Origin: Perkinsus olseni
Lineage: Eukaryota > Perkinsozoa > Perkinsida > Perkinsidae
Assembly: GCA_013115135.1 (NCBI GenBank)
Contig: JABANP010000027.1
Location: 124,001 to 188,000 of the forward strand
Length of the DNA stretch: 64,000 bases
Direction: 5' to 3'
Shown: piece after piece, positions 55,500 to 64,000 of the stretch
Layout of the letters: each line of letters starts with the position of its first letter
How positions within the stretch are numbered: the first letter of the stretch is position 1
Translations under genes and position numbers: made by a program
Notes under the pieces: generated by a model
The model's input: only the letters and a program-made list of their open reading frames with translations
Database searches by the model: none
What the model was told of the DNA's origin: nothing

Positions 55500-56170
55500 A
55501 GAGAGGATCACGGAAAGTTGAGCGGGTTTAGGAGGGTTACTAACCACGGATTCTCGTATGTCGAGGATGAAACACTGGTCTTTCTGCCACTGCCGAGACT
55601 CAGATTCGGCGATAGTGAAGAATCTCCACTGCAGATTCTATCGTGGTTGACAGCGCCCCGAAGCATTACTGCAAGCGTACTGCAGGCGGGTACGTATTAT
55701 TCGTGGTAACAGGGTCTTATTTCAGCTACAGTACTGGGTTGGCCGTTCAGCTACGCATTTTTCCTGGCATACACTGTCCGCGTCGACTACCCTAACCATC
55801 AGATAGCTCTTCACAAGAACTATCCTCAGCATGCTCCTATTGGATGATCTTGATGTCGCGAATCGGCAATGCCAATGATATCCTATCATGTGGTGTTCGA
55901 GTTAACGATGGTGCTCCAATGGTGATAAATATAATCAGGATGACAGAGTCACTGCATCGAACCACCTCTCTCGAACTCCAGAGAGGTGAAAGTGCCTTTC
56001 CAAAACGAACCTGTAAGTACCCTTCAGCACCCATCGTCATCTTTCCTGACCTCACTTGGCATCAAGGCTTTCGGCGGCGGCGGTTCGAGGTTTCTTTCAA
56101 AGCGCGTCGTCTGATCCGACTTGACACCAGAGAGATGAAGACTTGTAACTCGACAAGGACACCTCGATAA
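55500..56170 (+). CDS. Hypothetical protein(s), unassigned exons
   Basis: Two stretches read as protein with good splice sites. GFSYVEDETLVFLPLPRLRF (55545-55605) runs to VLQA and, across an intron at about 55691-55728, to TVLGWPFSYAFFLAYTVRVD, ending at 55848. A second frame from about 55850 has RVNDGAPMVINIIRMTESLH and ESAFPKRT, then, across an intron at about 56014-56071, FRRRRFEVSFKARRLIRLDT to TAA 56170. They may be one gene or two. No family recognised. Confidence 0.35.
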
Positions 56171-56403
56171 TGAACAAAGAAGCAGAAGCACGGATGAAAT
56201 TTGATGACGTAATACGCATGCATTGCGCGTTTCTTGGAAGTGGTAGGGTACTCTATTAACTCGAAGATTCGAGACTTATCAGAAGGAGTAGACCCTACGC
56301 AGATCTAAAAATAATGTACACAGACAGAAGCACGCCGAGTGAGACCGGAAGGCGGGGCTTCCGCTAGCCTTGTCATCAGGGCGAATGGCTTGCAGCTGAT
56401 TGA

Positions 56404-59400
56404 TTAGTATACTCGGTACACGTTCACAGCCTGGCAGGCTCCGAGCCATCCTCGAAGTTGAGCTGCGCCGATTCTGCTACGAACGCTTTGCATCGGTGCT
56501 TGGGATCTACCGTCGTACTCGCCGAGCAGCTCGATGATGGTTGAAGGCGCCGGGATGGTCGCCTCCGATCTTTTGCCGGTGATTGAGTCGTAGAACAGAT
56601 CGTAGATAACCCGAAACTTTCGCCCGGCAAACTAGGACTCAGAGAGCCCATGGCCAGGGGCGCTTCTGACTCTTTCCCCGCCGGGATCCGCCGTCCAGAG
56701 CTCGCGATCGGAGAACGCAGTTTGCCTGGCCAGAATGTCGTCGGTATTCGAATAGAATACTAGCCTACCTATCCTTCCAATCCGATAAGTATTTCGACCT
56801 GCGAAGACCAGCGGATCTATCTCGGTAACGACAGGGTCCCCATTGACGAGCGGGCTGTTCTTCGAACCCAGCTCAGAGAGCTTCCTCTGAGCCACGTCCA
56901 AGCTGTTCTGCAGCCGAAACTGAAGTAAGACACCCGCGCTGGCAATGCCTTGTGAAGTTCGCTCTGGGCAGACGCTGCCATAACCGATGAATCGCAGCTC
57001 GTTGGAAAGCTCCACACGCGAGTCACCTTTTCCATCTCCAGCCGTTCCTTTTCTCGAGCTACGTCCTCGAGTTTGAGTGCTGTTCGTTTTCGCTCCTCCA
57101 CACGCTGTTGCTCAGTGTGCTGTTTGAAGTTCTCCAGTCGAAGCCTGATTAAAACAAGTTTTTTATACAACGACAGGAAGAAGCACATGAGGTACTCTGC
57201 CGTGAAATACAATCACAATCAAACGGCCGGCCCACCCGAACGTGACGAAAGGGTCTCTCACTCTGCTTCATTTTTAACCCGGCGTAGCTCTTGCTCGAAC
57301 AAGCGCTTGAGCTGCACAACTTCACTTTCCAAGCGGCCGATCTCCACACGAAAGGCATCTTTAGTATGCTCCAATGCAGTGCTCATCTGAGAACAAGCCC
57401 GGACCATTTAGTATAAAGGGTACAGTATGTATGACTCCACTTCCCCGTCGAAGCCTGAACGCTCGCCCTCTACCTTTTCATCAAGGCATCGATCTTCCGA
57501 CACCGTTTCCCTGTTCTGATGACATCGGGCAGTGCTAACACACACAAAAGGCCTCACCTTCCGAGTGCCGCCTGAACCTCAACGGAATGCTGGGTTGCCG
57601 CCGTTTCTGAGCCCGCCCGCATCCGACCTGCCATCAACTTCTCATTCGCGACAAAAGGGAATCGGCATCTACAGAGCCGGGCTGAGACTGAGGTCTAAAG
57701 ACCTGCTATTAGCAGGTTATTGCGTTAGCAGGCTGCTAACGCCACCGTCTACGACAGGAAATCCCCTTCGCCCCATCATAGTCAAGCCTTACGTCTGACG
57801 CTCCAACTCGAGCTCGATCTCTCCCCAGTGGCTTTCCGCGCTCAGAGTTCGAGTGGGCAGCGACTGGTTCCACCCCAGCCTGACAGACTTAGAAATACTC
57901 AGAACTATGACACTTAGAAAACGACGACAGGCACTCAGAGCAATGGACGCTCAGAATCGACTGGCCGCCGGCTGCATTGGTAGAGAACAATAACAGTCTG
58001 AGAGAAGCCAAGAACAATGAGCACCAACCTGAGCTTCTCGTCTTATCGTGCTGATCCTCCCGGTAATCTCATCAGCATAGCGAGCAAGGGCTGCACGGAA
58101 GCTGTGACCTACAGAACCACTGCCCCCCTGGCACCCCGACGAACAATTTAGCGATCAACCGACCACGGGAGATGTCAAACCTCCGCTACTTCAAAGTCAT
58201 TTCAATCGTCGGTCACACATCCAGTGCCACACTTCCCTTGTGATCTCACTATCTCCGAGGGCCTCTCTCAGCTCATCCCTAAGGTTCTCATTCTCAGGTA
58301 ACTCGATTAACCGCCCCATCATCCTCATCATGACTGTCATATTCTCTCGAGCAGCCTGAAGTTTTCGCGCAGTCGGTCCCTGGCAGCCCTCCGTTGTACG
58401 GGGACAGACATTTCCTACCGCCAGCTCGGCTCTTGAATTGTCCTTCAACAGCTGAAGGTCGGCTAGGTCCGCCTCGGTACGCTGAGAGGAGGCAATGAGT
58501 GCCTGAGGACGATGATGAAGCAAGAATTCTGCAACTTCCGGTTTCGGACCTTCCTCTCGCCTTCCAGTTTCGCCACAGAAGCTCGCGCCTGCTCAAGCAA
58601 ATCGAACACGTTCCTGATTCAAGCTTTTCAGTGCGCATGCCGCCGGGAGGAACTCACCTATCTTCCCGCAATGAACCCGTGGCACCACCGTAATCGCCCT
58701 CCGCCAACTGGCGCTCTTGACACATATTCTGGAGACTGAGGGCGGAAGGTCTTCTATGGGAGTCGCTTCGCTCACTCCTCGCTCACTTGCGAGCCAAAGC
58801 TTCGAGGTCTTCCTGTAGCTGTTGCCTCTCTTCACACAGGAATGATCTTTCCTGCTCTAGTTCATCCCTTCGTATCACTAAGTCATCCATCTGCTCCCGT
58901 ACCCGGGCCATCGCTCGCGTCTTCTCATCCTAGCAAGCAACCCAGACATCGCATCCCGCTATGATGACGACCAGCTACTAACGCCTCTAGGGTGAGTCAA
59001 CCATGCATTCGACTGACTTCACGAGCCGATGCACTCTACCTCCGCCTCCTGCAGAATGTCAGAGACTCGTCTCGCCACTCGCCTGTCGTATCGGGAGAGC
59101 ACAGGATAAAAGGCCCCACCTGAGGCAAAACCCCTCCAGCTCGAGCCTCACTAGCAACCTTCCAGGCGAGTCGCCTGAGGCGACTGTTTCCTCACGAACA
59201 CTCCTCACGTGTTGACGCAAGTCACGATCTAGGGCGCAGCTGGTGATTGCCGCTAGACTCACTCTTCCCGAGAGCATCGGTGAGCTCCTCCCCCATCTTG
59301 TCCCCATCAGGCATCTTCATTATCCTGTCCATCATACCCACCATGGCCGCGATATGCTCCCGCGCAGCCTGGAAACCCCAGTCTGCGCATTCACTGAAGT

Positions 59401-61262
59401 CTTTCCACAGTGCAACCTACAGCTAGCTTAGCCGCTGATGCTGCTTCCTTCGACCTCAACTCCGCGAGTTCCCCGTTTCTCAGAACAAGATCGGAGCTAA
59501 GCGCCTGTGCAGAGTGGCCGCGGGCAGTGGGAAAAAGATGACACGCTCACACCGACCTCGACTTCTTCGTTCAACTTCGTGGCCCGAGTACGGGTATCAT
59601 CCAGTTCTCTGGACAAGCCTCTGAGGTGCACCATTGATGCACCCTGTAATACTTCCAGGAAGGAATATAACCCTACTCATTCTCTTCTAACTTGCTCGTC
59701 ATTTCTTCGATTTTAATCTCAGCTCGTTGTTGCTGCTGGCAAGCGTCTTCAAGCCTGACACGGAGCTCTCCTGTAGATCGGTTGCTCCGGCTTTGGTATC
59801 CCCGGACCTCCTGCCTCACTTTTCGCTCAGACTGGTGACGTCCTCTCGCAGTGTCTCTTCCTGATTTCTCAGCTCAGTATTCTCTTCCCTCAATTCGTCC
59901 CTCTCCCCCACCAACTGCTTTATTGCCTGCCTGATGCTGCAAGTTCTCTTGGCATTAACACTCTGAGACCAACACCAACTCTAGCTAGTCAGGCGGAGCT
60001 CCACGCCATGCGCGACTCTCATCCGTGAGAAGGAACTCCTACCCTTGACCGAGTGAGGGAGTCGCCATGTGTACCTTCCGATGGCGGAGGTTGTCCTCTA
60101 GGCGCTGATGCCATAGTTCACTAAGATGGTCCTCCTCGGCTTCCATATCCACCGGCCTCGGACTGCGGCTCAGGCCCCAGAAATCGCGCCATCTAGACAA
60201 AAAAATTCACTCTGGGAGCTACTTCCCCAAAAGCTGCACACAGCCAACTGAGTTACGAGGGACGCTAGTAAGGCGATTCAAGTGCTGGGCAAAGGAGAGT
60301 CCAGATCGAGCTGGGATCTGTTCTCCCATCGACTCCACAATTTATTACGGAAATCAACTTGTTACGAGCAAGCGAGCCGAACTGATTGGTTGGAAATGAG
60401 AGCTATAGGTCTTGGACATCGAGCTCAGCAGGTCAACCGCGGTCAGCAAACAGGGAGATGGTATCCCTCATCCCCATGATCGCACGCAAGCCCTTCCGAC
60501 AATAACCAGGCTATACACGACCAACCAATCCGTCGGTAGATGCACAATAGTCAATACGCACTGAGTTCGCGCCGCTCAAGTTTTGGTGAAAAGACTGCCA
60601 ACAATCTTACGAAGCTCCGTCCTTCATGATCTCGGAGAGCGATCCAGTTTCCTCGTCAGGAACTGCGATGTGTATCTGAATCGATAGGGCGTCGAAAGCT
60701 CGGAGAGAAGCCTAAAGCGGCAATTTCCCGGTGAGACAAACGGAAGGTGAGAAAGCTCAGCTCGGCAAACTCTGGGCCTCATACCATGGAGAGCCGCGAG
60801 TCTATGGTAAACCGGCCAAGGCGAGATCGCGACGCAGTTACTCTCTCCTCCTCGAGCTGCCTAGTCAGCTCCTTCGTATGCTCCTCCTCACTCTCCATCA
60901 GCCTCTCGAAGCGTTCTCCCGCCGTCATGTACCTTTGAGGATCCACTAGAGGATAAGAAGCAGCATCGGGGGTGCCTACCGGTCCTTCAACTCGGAGTTC
61001 TCGAGGCACACTTCATCGAGCTCGGCCGTGAGATGAGATATCTGAATATACTCCGATTGGAACTCTATCATTCAACGACAGAGAAGCAACTGGCGTTCGA
61101 CTCGGAGTCGACGCGTCGTACCTCACTCTCCGCCATCTCGAGGCGCCGCCTGGTGTCCTCAACTTCTCGAAGCAGCGCGTCATCCAAGGTTTGAACTGCA
61201 GCCCCGTGCCTCTCTGCCCTAACGAAGTACTTCTTCAATACTGGGGAGCACGACACAGACAT
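56404..61262 (-). CDS. Large coiled-coil protein Y
   Basis: A series of short minus-strand exons reads as heptad-rich protein. A candidate start is ATG 61260-61262 (MSVSCSPVLKKYFVRAERHG, then LDDALLREVEDTRRRLEMAE). Then ERFERLMESEEEHTKELTRQ (60915-60860), the module AAREHIAAMVGMMDRIMKMP with a downstream E-L-x-x-A-L-G-x-S-E (59373-59256), a second such module AARENMTVMMRMMGRLIELP (58353-58240), HTKDAFRVEIGRLESEVVQL (57370-57300), and RTALKLEDVAREKERLEMEK (57090-57030). The C-terminal part is not coiled: TYRIGRIGRLVFYSNTDDIL (56790-56730) and KFRVIYDLFYDSITGKRSEA (56615-56555), ending at 56404 or 56424 depending on frame. The domain order suggests a structural, centrosomal or trafficking tether; no specific family recognised. 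Many exon borders are unproven. Confidence 0.5.
59256..59373. repeat. 118-bp near-identical repeat, copy 1 (coiled-coil gene Y)
   Basis: Compared by eye with 63876-63993 it differs at two positions (59281 T/C and 59336 A/C). On the minus strand it encodes the AAREHIAAMVGMMDRIMKMP module. Identity stops sharply on both sides. Confidence 0.8.
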
Positions 61263-61797
61263 TCACTCCCCAACAGCTGAGGGGGTGAGGCTGGTCATCT
61301 AGTGGGAGATCAGTTAAATTCGTTCCACCAATTCAGGTCAGTGTGAGGTCAGTGTCATCGACTCGATAAGAAGCGATTACACTCGGAGTGAAGGAGGCGC
61401 GTGAGCTCAGCGACCACACCGAAAGGCTTCCGACGGAAGCACTGTCGGGAGGGTAGATTGCAGCACGAATCGGGCCCGTACTCGGGAGTCCCCCTATCGC
61501 CATCCAGGCTGCGCAGTCAAAAAGGCAGAGGCAGCGTCCCTGCCTCTGCAAGACAGGAGAAGCCGGCGAACAGCTCGGGGATTCCTGGCTGTCGTGAGTG
61601 TCACCAACGGAGAAAGGGTGGCCCCGTCCGCAAAAGATCCACCCGACTGAGATGTCGAATGCTCCATACCCGACCATGCAGCCACTGACTCAACACAAGG
61701 CCAGAGTTCTCAAAGACGAAGACGAATTATCATCATGAGAATCGTGTAGTGTACCAAACTGTAGCTAAGGATGGGGTCGGAATAGACCGAAAGAGTA

Positions 61798-64000
61798 TCA
61801 GCGAGAGCTGCGTTCCGCGCTCTTCAATTGCTCCAGCGTCCGTCGTGTTCTGTCCAGCTGAACGCTGACTGCGCGACTAATCTCCGATCGGCCTTCACCG
61901 TTCAGCGATTTGCATCTGTGGACCGATTCCGGAGGGGCACTCAGAGCCACTGAGTGGCTCAGCGATTCAGGCTCTCGGGCCGGTGGCTGCTCCATAGCAG
62001 TGGGCCTCCTTCGAGGGGGAGTCACGGGGGATCTACGAGACTCCTCGGGTCCTGAGGGAGATGAAATCCCCCGATTGCGATCAGCGGGCGGCCTACCCCG
62101 ATTGGGGAGGTTCGGCGAGCTCGTGAACCGCGGGGAGGCACCTTCAACCAGCGAAGCCATCGGGCTCCTCGTCACCGACACCGAAGCCCGCGGGCTCCGC
62201 GGCAGCGAACCATGAAAACTCATCCGCCCCATCGAGGCACGTGGACTTCCAGCCGTGGACCGCGTCATGTCTGAGAAGACGCCCTGGCACGAAACCTGAA
62301 GCTGCAGGTGCGGTCAGTCCTACTACCTATGCCATGACGCCCAGCAGTCTGCGAGATGATACGATAGATCGAGTCGCGACTTTCTCGCGCCTTTCGGGCT
62401 TGGCCCTTCAAGTGCTCCAGCTCGCCGTTCTGCTCACTTATGGTCTTCCTCAGCCGCGAAATTTCACTGCTTCGCGACTCACTGAGTTTAGCAACCTAAG
62501 AATGACCAGACTCTGGTGGTGAAGCCCCAGCCACCCTCAGCGAGCCCTCGGGCAGCAGCCGCACCGACTCAGCATTCTAAATCTCAGAATCTGAAATCTA
62601 CCAAGACCTGGGACGCCCACGGACCTGATCATCCTTCGCCCGGATAGCATCCTCGTCCTTCTCTAGACGCTTCTCAGCTGCATTCAGAGCCTGGAGTGGC
62701 AGAGGGAACGTCGGTCCATCATCCCACCGCACTTCAGCCGGGTGGTGCCCACCCGTCGTATCAGCTGGGTCTCATTGTCAAGTTCCTGCTTCTCAGCCAG
62801 CACTCGCGATAACTCCTTTTCTACTGCATGGAGCTGATCTCCCATCCGGTTCTGACCGGGTGAAGCAAAGAATAAGGCAGCATCCAGCAAGCATTGATGA
62901 CTCTCCCTTCCCGAGTGTGCCTCGTCACCTTCTCCTTCTCCAGCCGTTCCTTCTCCCTTCTCGCTGAGTCAATCTCCATTGACGCTCTCTTCCGCTCATC
63001 TGAGAACTTCTCCTCACAGCGGCGTTTAAAAGCCGCCGCCCTCGCCCTAAATAAAAGAGGCTGCGTGAAACCAAGCTCCAGGAGCAAACTATCGACCCGC
63101 AAAAAGGAGACTCCCAATCCCTTCCACCAGTGCCCTACGCAGCCTCCTCACTGACCCTCGCAACCTCCACCTCAAACTGCCGCCGTAGATCCAGCATCTG
63201 CGCTTGTAGCTCATCGATCTCTGCACGAAGGGCGTCCTTGGTCCGTCGGACCGCAGTATGCAACTGGACACAGCCAGGCAGGTCGGTCAAGGTTGAAGAA
63301 TCTTGCAGCCCAACGCAAGTTCTGATCACCTTGTCATGGAACTCCGCCTGAGCTTCCTCTGCGCTCTTCTCCAAATCTCGGCAGCGACCTTCTAGCACCT
63401 TCGCCCTGCAGCAGCAATGGCTCAGCCTCCAGTCATAAGTCGAGTCGACCCTACCGCTCCAGTGCCCCCTCGAGTTCAGCTGACCGCTGTGTAGCCATTG
63501 TCTCCAAGCTCGATCGCACAGACCTGAGGGCGGCCACGGCTCGGTCGCGGCCGTGCTCCATCGGGGCCCTCACGCCTGATTCCTGAACTCAGCCTCCGCC
63601 TTCTTACAGCGATACTCAAGCTCCAAGCAGCTCGCAGCCAATGCGTCTGCCTCTCCCTAACAGGGACCAGGAGATATATCGGATGGTATAGAGACTGCAC
63701 CAACTTGTGCTTCCTGTATTAAGGCTGATACCCTCCTGGTCACGCGGCCGTCGTACCGAGAGAGGACGTGGCGGAAGGTGTCACCTGTCGCGGCACACAA
63801 CGAGCCTCTCCCGCATACTGACGAGCACAGAACTACTAGTCGAGCATGCTGTAACCTACATAACGTCACAACAAAGACTCACTCTTCCCGAGAGCATCGG
63901 CGAGCTCCTCCCCCATCTTGTCCCCATCAGGCATCTTCATTATCCTGTCCATCATCCCCACCATGGCCGCGATATGCTCCCGCGCAGCCTGGAGTCCGGC
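61798..64000 (-). CDS. Coiled-coil protein X, partial at the right edge, with a Ser/Pro/Arg-rich tail
   Basis: It enters from the right edge with AAREHIAAMVGMMDRIMKMP (63993-63934), nearly identical in DNA to 59373-59256. Then RRTKDALRAEIDELQAQMLD (63255-63195), DERKRASMEIDSARREKERL (63005-62945), LHAVEKELSRVLAEKQELDN (62835-62775) and SEISRLRKTISEQNGELEHL (62475-62415). The last exon (62268-61798) is low complexity: MTRSTAGSPRASMGRMSFHG, repeated S-P-R motifs, then coil LDRTRRTLEQLKSAERSSR and stop. The module order equals the second half of protein Y, so X and Y are tandem paralogues with different C-termini. SPR repeats suggest phosphorylation by proline-directed kinases (inference). Confidence 0.5.
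63876..63993. repeat. 118-bp near-identical repeat, copy 2 (coiled-coil gene X)
   Basis: Partner of 59256-59373 at an offset of 4620 bp. Identity ends at 63993, where the sequence diverges before the window edge. Confidence 0.8.

Noticed and set aside
1..64000. CRISPR arrays, bacterial operons or ribosomal RNA genes.
   Set aside because: No regularly spaced repeats with unique spacers, no Shine-Dalgarno-led gene strings and no rRNA-like stretches were seen. The intron-rich genes make this eukaryotic nuclear DNA.

Overview
The window looks like nuclear DNA of a protist, most likely an alveolate close to Perkinsus. This is inferred, not searched. Almost every recognisable gene is cut by many short GT-AG introns of about 45-90 bp, base composition is balanced, genes lie close together on both strands, and conserved eukaryotic housekeeping genes sit next to small families I cannot place outside such a lineage. 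Protein calls below were made by joining exons by eye; exon edges are firm where a conserved motif crosses them and approximate elsewhere.

Layout. 0-7 kb (+): the tail of a coiled-coil gene, an EDR2_C/DUF1336 protein, and a CWF19-like splicing/debranching factor. 7.3-13.1 kb (+): three dsRNA-binding domains behind a mitochondrial-type N-terminus, unassigned exons, a tRNA-Asn, and a UPF1-like SF1 helicase. 13.2-15.3 kb (+): an anoctamin/TMEM16 protein, convergent with a full-length ABCA-type transporter (16.2-22.7 kb, -). 22.7-26.0 kb is gene-poor. 26.0-30.2 kb (-): a nucleotidyltransferase-like (TRF4-type) protein, an RG-rich protein and a two-domain nucleoredoxin.

30.7-42.2 kb is the most dynamic part. 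A sortilin/VPS10 receptor gene (34.4-42.2 kb, +) has one 3.46 kb intron holding two antisense genes. These seem related to two more antisense genes at 32.5-33.9 kb, which lie between the receptor and a truncated copy of its own 5' end (30.7-31.25 kb). 42.8-45.8 kb (+) holds two tandem paralogues of an unknown family; the second carries one in-frame TAG.

46.7-54.8 kb (-): an unassigned multi-exon membrane protein, SYS1 (Golgi trafficking), a GNAT acetyltransferase and BUD23 (18S rRNA methyltransferase). tRNA-Arg(CCG) and tRNA-Val(TAC) lie in this area. 56.4-64 kb (-): two adjacent coiled-coil genes that share repeated modules; the second runs off the window.

Three conserved genes (TMEM16, BUD23, TRF4-like) each need a +1 shift to join clearly coding frames. 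Assembly indels are the simplest explanation, but the shared direction deserves a check.
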